NCBI GenBank assembly: GCA_903881545.1
Contig: CAIRTQ010000103.1
Coordinates: 1 to 38,889 of the forward strand
Source: an uncultured Elusimicrobia bacterium
Lineage (GTDB): Bacteria > Elusimicrobiota > Elusimicrobia > UBA1565 > UBA9628
DNA length: 38,889 bases
Direction of reading: 5' to 3'
The notes beneath the pieces were generated by a model that was not told where the DNA came from, searched no databases, and saw only the letters and a list, made by a program, of their open reading frames with translations. Both the position numbers and the translations under genes were made by a program. Of the stretch, positions 7,520 to 15,984 are shown in pieces. The number at the start of each line of letters is the position of its first letter. The stretch's first letter is position 1.

Positions 7520-8218
7520 TCAGGCTTCCGGCTGGTCCGGGCTTCCGATAAGCCGATAGACGGCCGCGCCCAGCAGCGCGCCGGCCATGGGCGCCAGCCA
7601 GAACAGCCACAATTGGTCCACGGCCCAATCGCCCACAAAAAAGGCCACGCCCGTGCTGCGCGCCGGGTTGACCGAGGTGTTGGTCACCGGGATGCTGATG
7701 AGGTGGATGAGGGTCAGGCCCAAGCCGATGGCGATGGGCGCCAAGCCCTGGGGAGCGCGCTTGTCCGTCGCGCCCAGGATGATGAGCAGGAACATCATGG
7801 TCATGACTATCTCGGTGACCAGGCCGGAGAGCAAGGTGTAGCCTCCCGGAGAATGCGCGCCGTAGCCGTTGGCCGCGAAGCCGGAGGACAGGCTGAACTC
7901 CGGTCTACCGCTTGCGATTATGTAGAGGATCGCGGCGGCGGCCGTCGCGCCCAACACCTGCGCGATGATATAGGGCAGGAGATGCTTGCCGGGGAAACGG
8001 CCTCCGGCCCAGAGCCCGACGGAAACCGCGGGGTTGAGGTGGCAGCCGGAGATGTGGCCGATGGCGAAGGCCATGGTGAGCACGGTCAATCCGAAGGCCA
8101 GGGCCACGCCTAAAAATCCGATGCCGAGGTTGGGGAAGGCCGCGGCCAGCACCGCACTGCCGCATCCGCCCAGAACCAGCCAAAAGGTCCCGAAGAATTC
8201 CGCACCGTACTTTTTCAT
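7520..8218 (-). CDS. aqpZ: aquaporin Z (water channel)
   Basis: This 232-residue protein has six membrane helices and both half-helix NPA motifs, HLNPAVS near residue 61 and SVNPARS near 186, the defining pore elements of the MIP family. The sequence tracks E. coli AqpZ closely from memory (for example [18 protein letters not shown], and the [10 protein letters not shown] loop), which favours a water-selective channel over a glycerol facilitator. AqpZ-type channels form tetramers in the inner membrane and equalise water under osmotic change. The ATG has a GGAAAGGAG ribosome-binding site. A separate promoter lies just upstream, so expression is independent of the dcw operon. Resemblance to proteobacterial AqpZ could reflect transfer. 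Confidence 0.95.
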   Translation of the reverse strand: MKKYGAEFFGTFWLVLGGCGSAVLAAAFPNLGIGFLGVALAFGLTVLTMAFAIGHISGCHLNPAVSVGLWAGGRFPGKHLLPYIIAQVLGATAAAAILYIIASGRPEFSLSSGFAANGYGAHSPGGYTLLSGLVTEIVMTMMFLLIILGATDKRAPQGLAPIAIGLGLTLIHLISIPVTNTSVNPARSTGVAFFVGDWAVDQLWLFWLAPMAGALLGAAVYRLIGSPDQPEA

Positions 8219-8268
8219 ATCCTCTCCTTTCCCACCAAGAGCTTCCCTCGCTACCCTGCCAGTGCAAT

Positions 8269-8297
8269 CATATAAGATTCCGGAGTGAGCTTGTCAA
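8269..8297 (-). promoter_or_regulatory. promoter of the aqpZ-pspC unit
   Basis: On the minus strand a consensus -35 TTGACA (8297-8292) and TATATG (8274-8269) are separated by 17 bp. An alternative -10, TATGAT (8272-8267), would give a 19-bp spacer. The -35 overlaps the stop codon of the upstream Nudix-like gene. The leader to aqpZ would be about 45 nt. Confidence 0.65.
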
Positions 8298-9481
8298 TAT
8301 TTCAACAAATCCATCCGGTGAGCCATCTCAACCGCCAGCCATAGCGAGGCCGCGCCTGGCGGCACCGAGTCGTTTGGCGCGGGCGAGCCGTCGTGTATCC
8401 AGCTCAGTGGCTGGATGCTCATGCCAGCCTGCCATTCGTCTTCGTTGAGGCCAAGACGGCTAAGGCCCCCCGCCCCGATGTTGTGCCTCTGATACCACTC
8501 CGGCGAATCGATAAACAGCAAGGTGCATATCTCGGCGCGGAAGTTCATCAGGCTGATCGCCATTCCGGTGAAGAGGTGCGTCGCGCTGCCTTTCGAGAGC
8601 AATGATTGGAGATAGGCCAGATTCGGGTTGTCGTAAAAGTAGTCGTGAGCGACGCCGGTGGGCTGTCTGGGAGCCTCGGGCGCGTGGAATAGCTCTTCCA
8701 GGTATTCCCGGTAGAAACCGTGCGTCACGGAGAATTCCTTGACCATGTCGTCGGCCACGGGCTGGAACATGCCGGAAGGGACCACATGCCAGGTCCCGGC
8801 ATGAACGGAGGGGCTCTCTGCCGCACGCCGTTGCGCCAGGACCGAATAACCGTCGGGGCCGCGGAAGATGACGGTCGTCGATATCGCGAGGGCGGAGTCC
8901 CTGCCGACCGGGCGGGTCATGGGGCTTTCGGACAAGGCATGGACTCGGCTGCGGAGCTTGAGCTGCTTGAGCGCGTCGCGAGGGTCTCCGCTGAGCCTGT
9001 TCGCGGCAAGAGAGGCCAGGAGTTCCCATTCCAGCGCGTCGCAGGTGCGCACGGCGTCGAAGTACCGCCCTAGGGCGCAGTCGAGCTTGATGGTCTTGCC
9101 CAGCTTCATCTCCACCAAGGAATAGGTGGCGGAATCGTGGAGATACCTACTTCGGGCTTGGAGCAGTTCGACGTATTTCTGCCCTGCGGCGGCAAGTTGC
9201 GGGTCGGGCTTCACCTGCTCTTGGGTCAGTGTCCCCAGCACGGAGTCAGGTTGCGAGACCTGGCTTGGCGGCGCGGGGAAAACGGCGACCGGGTAGGCAT
9301 CATTTGACCAGGGGCGTTCGAAGTTCGGATAAAGCTGCTTGAGTAGGACTGGAAGCAGTGGGTTTTCGCGGCCGACCTGGGCGGCGTTAGGATTGCGATT
9401 GGTCAGCCAATCCGGGAATCTTTCCCTCAGGCTCTGCGCTTGCGCGAGCAACTCGCTGGCAGAGGGCGTGGGCGCGGGCAT
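8294..9481 (-). CDS. Nudix-like protein of unknown function
   Basis: The 395-residue protein has no signal peptide or membrane helix. Its centre (about residues 195-265) resembles a Nudix fold: ALAISTTVIFRGPDG, a VLAQRR strand, then VVPSGMFQPVADDM, and a helix with REYLEELF that recalls the RExxEE part of the Nudix box. The spacing is longer than in standard MutT enzymes and the classic GxxxxxE start is replaced by GMFQP. I recall similar HVxPSGMFQP proteins in actinobacteria, sometimes fused to helix-turn-helix domains, so this is probably a divergent Nudix-like family. The N-terminal 190 residues are unassigned. It is the last gene of the dcw operon, 11 bases after the CapA-like gene; ATG at 9481 is used, since the codon before it is only a TTG. 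Confidence 0.7.
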   Translation of the reverse strand: MPAPTPSASELLAQAQSLRERFPDWLTNRNPNAAQVGRENPLLPVLLKQLYPNFERPWSNDAYPVAVFPAPPSQVSQPDSVLGTLTQEQVKPDPQLAAAGQKYVELLQARSRYLHDSATYSLVEMKLGKTIKLDCALGRYFDAVRTCDALEWELLASLAANRLSGDPRDALKQLKLRSRVHALSESPMTRPVGRDSALAISTTVIFRGPDGYSVLAQRRAAESPSVHAGTWHVVPSGMFQPVADDMVKEFSVTHGFYREYLEELFHAPEAPRQPTGVAHDYFYDNPNLAYLQSLLSKGSATHLFTGMAISLMNFRAEICTLLFIDSPEWYQRHNIGAGGLSRLGLNEDEWQAGMSIQPLSWIHDGSPAPNDSVPPGAASLWLAVEMAHRMDLLKY

Positions 9482-9492
9482 CAAAGCCGTTC

Positions 9493-10521
9493 TTACTCAG
9501 CCAGTTTGAACCGCTCCGGCAAGGTGGACAGGACCCCATACCGGTCCAATGACTTTTTGAGTTCCTGCCGCGCGGCCGCTCGCGCCGGAATCGGGCGCCC
9601 CCAGTTCGTCTCTACGGGCAAGAACTCTATGCCCGACACCCCATTCGTCGTCAGCTTTACTTGGGCTACTGCGGTCACGAAGGTCGCGGCTGAAGGCGAG
9701 GAGAAAAGGAAGTTCCCTAGGCTGTAGATAATCGGTTTTCCTTGATAGACCTCGATAGGTTGGATCACATGCGGATGGTGGCCCAGGAACAGGTCAGCGC
9801 CCGAGTTGATGGCCAGATGCGCGAAGCCCCGCTGGATCTCATTGGGCTCCTCCGCCAGCTCCGTCCCGCCATGGAAGGACACCACCAAGACATCGCAGTG
9901 GGAGCGCGCGTCGCGGATCACTCCCCCCGCCCGGGAAAAATCGCTGTACGCCACGCCGGGTCGGTGGGCGCCTGCCCAGGCCGATTCGGGGAAGGTCGAG
10001 GTGAATCCCAGGAAACCCACCCGCAGGCCTCGCGCCTCGATGACGCGCAGTTGTTCGGCGTCGGCCCTGTCCTTGCCCCCTCCGATGTATTGCAGTCCCG
10101 CCTCCTCGAGCGCCGCCAAGGTGTCCATGAACCCCTTCCGGCCGTAATCCATCACATGGTTGTTGGCGATGTTGAGGATGTTGAAGCCCGCGGACTTGAG
10201 CGCCGCCAAGTTGCGCGGCGGGGCGCGGAAATTCCATTTTTTGGAAAGTTTCGTCCCGCTCTGCGTCACCGGACATTCCAGGTTGCCGAAAACGATGTCG
10301 GCCTGCAACCGCTCCCGCGTCGCCGTCAGCGGAGCCTCGGGCCCTTCCTGGGAGATGATCGCGCCCACGGGCCCATCCAGCCGGATGTCTCCCACTGCGG
10401 TCAAAGTCACCGTCACGGCTGGCGTGGATTGCGCCACCGCCGGACCAGTCGAGATATCCTGACAGAGGGCGGGGCCGGCTAGGAGCAATACCGCCAGAAG
10501 GGATGGATTCAGAGGTCCCAT
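9493..10521 (-). CDS. CapA-family metallophosphatase, secreted
   Basis: I set the start at the ATG that overlaps the end of surE by 13 bases, because it begins a good signal peptide (MGPLNPSLLAVLLLAGPALC). The mature protein is a CapA / poly-gamma-glutamate-synthesis-type metallophosphatase: AVGDIRLDG, GNLECPV, NIANNHVMDYG, VSFHGG and GHHPHVIQ are the expected metal-ligand motifs in order. CapA proteins act in polyglutamate capsule anchoring in bacilli, but most homologs, like this one without capBC neighbours, have no proven substrate. With a cell-wall operon as context, a periplasmic phosphoester substrate is conceivable. The length, 342 residues, is normal. Confidence 0.88.
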   Translation of the reverse strand: MGPLNPSLLAVLLLAGPALCQDISTGPAVAQSTPAVTVTLTAVGDIRLDGPVGAIISQEGPEAPLTATRERLQADIVFGNLECPVTQSGTKLSKKWNFRAPPRNLAALKSAGFNILNIANNHVMDYGRKGFMDTLAALEEAGLQYIGGGKDRADAEQLRVIEARGLRVGFLGFTSTFPESAWAGAHRPGVAYSDFSRAGGVIRDARSHCDVLVVSFHGGTELAEEPNEIQRGFAHLAINSGADLFLGHHPHVIQPIEVYQGKPIIYSLGNFLFSSPSAATFVTAVAQVKLTTNGVSGIEFLPVETNWGRPIPARAAARQELKKSLDRYGVLSTLPERFKLAE

Positions 10522-11255
10522 TTCTTCAGCAGATCCAGCATCGGGTCGTCGGTCTGGTCCAGGTGCAGGGGCGTTACCGAGACGAAGCCATCGGCGACCG
10601 CGGTCACGTCGGTGCCCGGCTTCTTCACCCACCGTGCCTTGGCACCGCCCAGCCAGTAATAGGTCCGGCCTCTCGGATCCGACCTGCGGCTGATGGCATT
10701 GGAATAGATGCGCCGGCCCAGCCGCGCCGCCCGGGCGCCTCTGAAGCTCCGGCCGCGCGGAGGCGGAAAGTTCACATTGAGGATGACCCCTGTGGGTAGG
10801 CCGCGGCGCAGAGTCTGGCGCGCCATGGCGCAGGCGAAGTCCGCGGCCAACGCGAAAGAATCCACATCCTGATCTTGGGAAAATGCGATGGCCGGCACGC
10901 CCAGGATGCGGGCCTCGCGGGCCGCGGCCACGGTGCCGGAGTAGATGATGTCCTCGCCCAGGTTGTAGCCGCGGTTGATGCCGGAGACCAGCAGGTCCAC
11001 CTTGCCCTTCAGCATCCAGACCACTCCGAAACGGGCGCAGTCAGCGGGGCTGCCGCTGACCGCGGTCAAGCCCGGCGTCATGTGATAGACGCGGATAGGC
11101 TTGTGCAAGGTCAGGCTATGGCTGTCCGCCGAACGCTCCTGGTCGGGAACTACGGCTATGACCTTGCCCACGCGGCGCATGGCCGCGATGAGTGGCCTAA
11201 GTCCCGGGCCGTGGATGCCGTCGTCGTTGGTCACGAGTATGCTGGGTTTCTTCAT
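10509..11255 (-). CDS. surE: 5'/3'-nucleotidase SurE
   Basis: The 248-residue protein begins with the SurE metal site, LVTNDDGI (residues 8-14), and contains the conserved SGINRGYNLGEDIIYSGTVAAAREA block (described here in part: GINRGYN and YSGTVAAARE). SurE hydrolyses nucleoside 5'- and 3'-monophosphates and short polyphosphates with a divalent metal. It is cytosolic and linked to stationary-phase survival. The ATG overlaps the murG stop (ATGA), so it is translationally coupled to the cell-wall genes. That placement is unusual: surE normally sits with pcm, nlpD or rpoS. Confidence 0.95.
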   Translation of the reverse strand: MKKPSILVTNDDGIHGPGLRPLIAAMRRVGKVIAVVPDQERSADSHSLTLHKPIRVYHMTPGLTAVSGSPADCARFGVVWMLKGKVDLLVSGINRGYNLGEDIIYSGTVAAAREARILGVPAIAFSQDQDVDSFALAADFACAMARQTLRRGLPTGVILNVNFPPPRGRSFRGARAARLGRRIYSNAISRRSDPRGRTYYWLGGAKARWVKKPGTDVTAVADGFVSVTPLHLDQTDDPMLDLLKKWDL

Positions 11256-12367
11256 GGTCTTGCCATCCCCTCCACTGCGTCCGCAAGTCGTCGCACCGCC
11301 TCTTCCCCCGACGGCAGGCCCAGCCGGTCGTAGGCCAGGGACATGCCGCGGCGGTGCTCGGCCGCGCCCGCGGACGACAAGAGGTCCTCCAGCGCGGTGG
11401 CCAGGCTTCCCGACTCGGACTCCGGTGCGACCCGCGCGGCTCCGGCCGCGGCCAAGAGCGCGGCGTTGGCGTCTTGATGGTGGGCGGTGGCGCGCGGAAA
11501 GGGAACCAGGATTGCCGGCTTGCGCAGGCTGGCGAGTTCCGCTGCGGTGCTGGCGCCGGAGCGGCAGATCACCAGGTCCGCGGCGGCGTAGGCGTCTTCC
11601 ATGGCGTCAAGATAAGGCAAGACCTTGGCGCGCAGGCCGGGCGCGGTCTTCGCGTAGGCAGCCGCCACGACCGGGGATTCCTGGGTCCCGGCCAAGTGCA
11701 GGACCTGGAGCCCCTCGCGCATGGAACGGGCCGCGGTTGCGAGCGCCTGGGGAGCGCGCTCGTTGAGGCCGCGGGCGCCCTGGCTGCCGCCGAAGATCAG
11801 GACCGTGGTCGTTTCCGCGGCCAGGCCCAGCCTCAGGCGGGCCGCGGTAGCGGGGCTCTGGGTCCAGAGCGCGGGCCTGACGGGCGTGCCGGTGAGCAGG
11901 CCGGCGGGCTGGCCCGCTGACGCGGGCATGCCGCGCAGGAGCTTGGCGCCCAGGGCCATGGCCGCGCGATTGGCCAGGCCGAGTACGGCGTTACTTTCAT
12001 GGACCGCGCAGGGCACCCGGCGCAGCCTGGCCGCGGCCGCCGCTGGGAAGGTGACGTAGCCGCCCATGCCGACCACGACGCGCGGCCCGAAGTCCCGAAG
12101 GATCCTGCTGGCCAAACGCTCGGCGCGCAGTTGCTTCCACAGGAAGAGCGCCCAGCCCGGGCCGGGCCGGCGGGAGAGGCCCTGCAGGTCGAGTTCCACC
12201 GCCGGCAGGCCCGCTGCTTCCAAACGCGGCAGGGCCGGGTCGCCCGTGCGCACCAGCATCATCGGCTGCCAGCCGCGCTCCCTGAGGGTCTGCGCCAGCA
12301 CGAAGCCGGGATAGAAATGCCCGCCGGTGCCGCCAGCGGCGATCACGACGCGGGATGGCGCCGTCAT
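11252..12367 (-). CDS. murG: MurG, lipid II synthase
   Basis: This 371-residue GT-B glycosyltransferase adds GlcNAc from UDP-GlcNAc to lipid I to make lipid II on the cytosolic face of the inner membrane. The first loop AAGGTGGHFYPG (residues 11-22) is the conserved GGTGGH motif, GMGGYVTFPA follows, and the C-terminal donor site is seen in ICRSGASTAAEL and HHQDANA. The frame is open far upstream, but the ATG overlapping the ftsW stop (ATGA) matches the family's N-terminus. It is followed directly by surE instead of the common murC. Confidence 0.97.
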   Translation of the reverse strand: MTAPSRVVIAAGGTGGHFYPGFVLAQTLRERGWQPMMLVRTGDPALPRLEAAGLPAVELDLQGLSRRPGPGWALFLWKQLRAERLASRILRDFGPRVVVGMGGYVTFPAAAAARLRRVPCAVHESNAVLGLANRAAMALGAKLLRGMPASAGQPAGLLTGTPVRPALWTQSPATAARLRLGLAAETTTVLIFGGSQGARGLNERAPQALATAARSMREGLQVLHLAGTQESPVVAAAYAKTAPGLRAKVLPYLDAMEDAYAAADLVICRSGASTAAELASLRKPAILVPFPRATAHHQDANAALLAAAGAARVAPESESGSLATALEDLLSSAGAAEHRRGMSLAYDRLGLPSGEEAVRRLADAVEGMARP

Positions 12368-13533
12368 TTCTGTCCTAGGAGCATCCGCGGGCCAGGACCA
12401 TCTTTGCCCATGGTCGGCGTGCCGCGCGCGGTATAGCTGGCGTTGATGGAGGACTGGCCCGCGATATTGAGCAGGACGCCGGCGGCGGCCATGACCATCA
12501 GCAACGAAGATCCGCCGTAGGATATGAACGGCATGGGCATTCCCTTGGTCGGTAGGAGCCCGATGGACATGCAGGCGTTGATGTAGGCCTGGAGGCAAAT
12601 GGTCAGCGTGATGCCTGAGGCCAACAGCGTGCCGAAGAGGTTGGGCGCGGCCCGGGCCACCCGCAGGCCCCTCACCAACAGAAAGGCAAAGCCCCCCAGC
12701 AAGACTAGGGCTCCGAACAATCCCAGTTCCTCGCAGACCACTGGGAAGATAAAGTCGGTGTGCGGGGTGGGTAGGTAGCCCAGCTTGAGCTGGGAAGCGC
12801 CGATGCCTTTGCCGAACCAACCCCCGGAGCCGACCGCCTGGATCGCCTTCTCTAACTGGCGGCTGGCCGGCGAGTTGCCATGCATCGCGGCCATGTAGCC
12901 GAGCACGCGTTTGAGGCGGTAGGGATGCCGGATGATCTCCAGGGCCGCCAAGGGCAGCGCCAGGCTCGCGGCGGCCAAGAGGTAGGTGAGCTTGCCTCCG
13001 CCTATCCAGATGACGAGGCCGCTTACCATGAAGATCAGGATGGGCGTGCCCAGGTCCGGCTCCAGAGCAATGAGGATCAGGATGAAGGAGATGACCGCAG
13101 CCGGCACCGCCAAACCCCAGGGGGCCGAGGCCCTGGAATGATTGCGATCCAGATAGCAGGCCAGGAACAGCGCGACCGCGTACTTGGCGAACTCGGAGGG
13201 CTGCAAGGTGCATCGCCCCAAGGACAGCCAGCGATGGACATGCTCCCGGGCCGGGGCTAGGAATACCCCCGCGAGCATGAGGACCGTCAGGATGAGCACC
13301 GGCCAGACCGCGGCCTTGAGCCGGTTATAGTCGCGGCGGCTGAAGTAGCCCATGGCCGCCAGCCCAAAGGCTGCCCAGATGATCTGCTTTCTTAGGAAGA
13401 ACCAAGGGCCGCCGAAGCGCTTGGTGTTGTCGGCGAGGTTGGCGCTGGCGGAGAATACCATGACCAGGCCCCCGACCACCAGGCAGAGGATGACCGTGAG
13501 CAGGACGAAGTCGCTTTCTTTCTTACGCGGCAC
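12364..13533 (-). CDS. ftsW: FtsW, septal peptidoglycan glycosyltransferase (SEDS)
   Basis: A 389-residue SEDS protein with about ten membrane segments. Recognisable conserved stretches are LQPSEFAKYA near residue 110, the HTDFIFPVVCEELG loop, and the C-terminal PFISYGGSSLLM. FtsW polymerises lipid II at the septum together with its cognate class B PBP, which here is FtsI encoded in the same operon. The start is GTG at 13533 with GGAG about eight bases upstream; the codons after it (PRKK) give a positive inside end. It could in principle be the elongation paralog RodA, but dcw position and length favour FtsW. Confidence 0.95.
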   Translation of the reverse strand: MPRKKESDFVLLTVILCLVVGGLVMVFSASANLADNTKRFGGPWFFLRKQIIWAAFGLAAMGYFSRRDYNRLKAAVWPVLILTVLMLAGVFLAPAREHVHRWLSLGRCTLQPSEFAKYAVALFLACYLDRNHSRASAPWGLAVPAAVISFILILIALEPDLGTPILIFMVSGLVIWIGGGKLTYLLAAASLALPLAALEIIRHPYRLKRVLGYMAAMHGNSPASRQLEKAIQAVGSGGWFGKGIGASQLKLGYLPTPHTDFIFPVVCEELGLFGALVLLGGFAFLLVRGLRVARAAPNLFGTLLASGITLTICLQAYINACMSIGLLPTKGMPMPFISYGGSSLLMVMAAAGVLLNIAGQSSINASYTARGTPTMGKDGPGPRMLLGQK

Positions 13534-13537
13534 GGGA

Positions 13538-14905
13538 TTATCTCCGGGACTTGACCAAGGCCTTGAACTGGTCGCCGCGGTCTTCGAAGTCCCGGAACTG
13601 GTCGAAGGACGCGCAGGCCGGGGAGAGCAGGAGCACGTCGCCCGGCGCCCTGATCTGCAAGGCCGTGGCGAAGGCGGTCTTGAGGTCCCGGCAGGGGAAG
13701 ATGGGCGCGGCCGCCTGTAGGTCCTTCTCCACCTCGCCGGCGGCGCTGCCTATGGTCAGTATGCCCTTGACCACGGACTCGACCAGGGGCCGCAGAGGAG
13801 TGTACGGGCTGCCCTTGTGCAGGCCGCCCAGGATGAGCAGGACCTTCTTCCGGGAGAAGGTGCGCAGCGCCACCATGGTGGAGTCCACGTTGGTGGCCTT
13901 GGAATCGTTTATGCAGCGCAGGCCGTCGACGACGCCTGCTTCCTCCAGGCGGTGGGGCACGCCGGGGAAGGCTTTGAGGGCCGCTTGGACGGCGCGGACC
14001 GGCAGGCCCCAGCCCAACCCCAGGAGTACTGCGGCCATGGCGTTTTCCAGGTTGTGGCTGCCGGGCAGGCGCGGCGGGACGAGCGCGGTCTCGCGGCCGC
14101 CGGGCAGTCTGACCCGGATCTTGCCGCCCTGCGGCCAAGCGTGGCACAAGGCGCCCTTCTTGTGGCCGAAGTAGAGGCGCCGGCAGCGGCAGGCGCGGGA
14201 GAGCTTCAAGACCAATGGGTCCTCGGCGTTGAACACGCAGAAATCGTCGCCATCCTGTTCCTGGAACAGCTTGGCTTTGGCTGCGATGTAATGCTCCATT
14301 CCCCCGTGGTGATCGAGATGGTCCGGCGTGATGTTGAGCAAGGCCGCAGCCCGCGGATGGAAATGCTGGCTGTCCTCGATCTGGTAGCTGGAGACCTCCA
14401 GGATGAGGACATCCTTGGCCCGTGCCTGCAGGACGGCCTCGGCCACGGGATGGCCGATGTTGCCGGCCGCGTGCGCCTGTCGTCCGCAGGGCAGGCCCCG
14501 GCGGAAGATCTCGGCGGTCAGCGCCGTAGTCGTGGTCTTGCCGTTGGTGCCGGTGACGGCCACAACCGGCGTCCCGCGGCCCAAGGCCAGCGCTGTCTCT
14601 ACCTCGCTGAATACGGGGATGCCGGCGCTGCGCAGTTTGGCCAGGATTGGAGCGGAGGCGGGTAGGCCCGGGCTTTTGACCGCGAAGCCCGCCTGGAGCA
14701 GCCGGTCGCTGTGCCCCCCCGCTTCCCAGGAGAATCCAGCCGCGCGCCGGCCCAGGGCGGCTTTGAGGGCCGCGCGGGGCCGCGTGTCGCTGCCGAAGAC
14801 CGTGAAGCCCTTGCGCCGGAGCAGGCTCGCTGCGGCCTGGCCCGACTTGCCCAGCCCCAGGACCGCGGCCTTCTTGCGGCGCAGCAGTTTGGGGTCGAGC
14901 CTCAT
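13538..14905 (-). CDS. murD: MurD, UDP-MurNAc-L-Ala:D-Glu ligase
   Basis: The 455-residue Mur ligase adds D-glutamate to UDP-MurNAc-L-alanine. The N-terminal Rossmann-like domain has VLGLGKSG (residues 15-22), the ATP loop is VTGTNGKTTTT, and the central domain has NITPDHLDHH. The C-terminal domain contains NDSKATN, the usual MurD signature, and the LLSPACASFD motif. The ATG overlaps the mraY stop (ATGA). The frame extends upstream but that part lies within mraY. All key motifs are intact. Confidence 0.97.
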   Translation of the reverse strand: MRLDPKLLRRKKAAVLGLGKSGQAAASLLRRKGFTVFGSDTRPRAALKAALGRRAAGFSWEAGGHSDRLLQAGFAVKSPGLPASAPILAKLRSAGIPVFSEVETALALGRGTPVVAVTGTNGKTTTTALTAEIFRRGLPCGRQAHAAGNIGHPVAEAVLQARAKDVLILEVSSYQIEDSQHFHPRAAALLNITPDHLDHHGGMEHYIAAKAKLFQEQDGDDFCVFNAEDPLVLKLSRACRCRRLYFGHKKGALCHAWPQGGKIRVRLPGGRETALVPPRLPGSHNLENAMAAVLLGLGWGLPVRAVQAALKAFPGVPHRLEEAGVVDGLRCINDSKATNVDSTMVALRTFSRKKVLLILGGLHKGSPYTPLRPLVESVVKGILTIGSAAGEVEKDLQAAAPIFPCRDLKTAFATALQIRAPGDVLLLSPACASFDQFRDFEDRGDQFKALVKSRR

Positions 14906-15984
14906 CGAATCTTCAGGGAGGCCAGGGCGGCCAGCATCAGGACGATGCTCGCAATCCAGAAGCGTACCGTCACCTTGGGCTCGGCCACTCCGCTCAGCTC
15001 GAAATGATGGTGTAGGGGTGCCATCTTGAATATGCGCTTGCCCCCACGCAACTTGTAGGAGCCCATCTGTAGGATGACGGAAAGGGTTTCCACCACGAAG
15101 ACGCCGCCCACTACCGGCAGGATGAATTCTTGCTTGACGCACAGCGAGATCGTGGCGATGATGCCGCCCAGGAACAGGGAGCCGGTGTCGCCCATGAACA
15201 CCTGTGCCGGATACGAGTTGAACCAGAGGAAGCCCAGGCAGGAGCCCGCCAAGGCCGCCAGGAAGACGGTGATTTCGCCGGCCCCCTCGACGTGGATGAT
15301 GCGCAGGTAGGAGGCGAACTTGGCGTTGCCGGCCACGTAGGCGAAGACGCCGTAGGCGATGGCGCAGAAGATGATGCTGCCCGCCGCCAGGCCGTCCTGG
15401 CCGTCGGTGAGATTGACGGCGTTGGAGGCTCCCACGATCATGAGCGCGGTGAGCATGAAGTAGAAGGGACCCAGGTTGAGGAATATTTCCTTAGCGTAAG
15501 GCACGTTGACCATGGTCGCGAACTGGCCGTTGGGCGGCCTGACCGCCAGGTAGAAGACCGCGGCCAGGGCCGCGGCCACTTGCACGGCAAACTTAACCCG
15601 CGAGGCCACGCCGCGCGGGTCTTTGAGGACGAGCTTCACGTAGTCGTCCAGGAACCCCACCGCGGCCAAGGCAACGCTCATGCCGAGTAGGAGCCAGGTG
15701 AAACGGTTGTCCCAGCGCATCCAGAGCAGGACGCTGCCCGCCAGGGTCACGAAGATGAGCAGGCCACCCATGGTGGGCGTGCCGTGCTTGCTCAGGTGGC
15801 TTTGGGGGCCGTCCTGGCGCTGGATCTGGCTGACCTTGCGCTTTTGCAGCGCCGTGATGAGGCGGGGGCCCAGCAGGAGCGAGGCGCCCAGCGCGGTTAT
15901 GGCCGCGCCGCCGGCCCGGAAGGTGATGTATTGGAAGACGTGGAGCCCCCAGAACAGTTTGAGCGAACTCAGAGCGTAGAGCAC
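14902..15984 (-). CDS. mraY: MraY, phospho-MurNAc-pentapeptide transferase
   Basis: This 360-residue integral membrane enzyme transfers phospho-MurNAc-pentapeptide from UDP to undecaprenyl phosphate, making lipid I. Signatures include HGTPTMGGL, the FLDDYVK acidic pair, NAVNLTDGQDGLA, GDTGSLFLGG and PLHHHFEL, with ten hydrophobic segments. In the NLTDG motif the residue commonly Leu is Gln (GQDGL). The start is a GTG at 15984 that overlaps the murF stop (TAGTG) and encodes VLYALSSLK, a normal MraY beginning. The frame upstream is shadow sequence of murF. Confidence 0.96.
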   Translation of the reverse strand: MLYALSSLKLFWGLHVFQYITFRAGGAAITALGASLLLGPRLITALQKRKVSQIQRQDGPQSHLSKHGTPTMGGLLIFVTLAGSVLLWMRWDNRFTWLLLGMSVALAAVGFLDDYVKLVLKDPRGVASRVKFAVQVAAALAAVFYLAVRPPNGQFATMVNVPYAKEIFLNLGPFYFMLTALMIVGASNAVNLTDGQDGLAAGSIIFCAIAYGVFAYVAGNAKFASYLRIIHVEGAGEITVFLAALAGSCLGFLWFNSYPAQVFMGDTGSLFLGGIIATISLCVKQEFILPVVGGVFVVETLSVILQMGSYKLRGGKRIFKMAPLHHHFELSGVAEPKVTVRFWIASIVLMLAALASLKIR

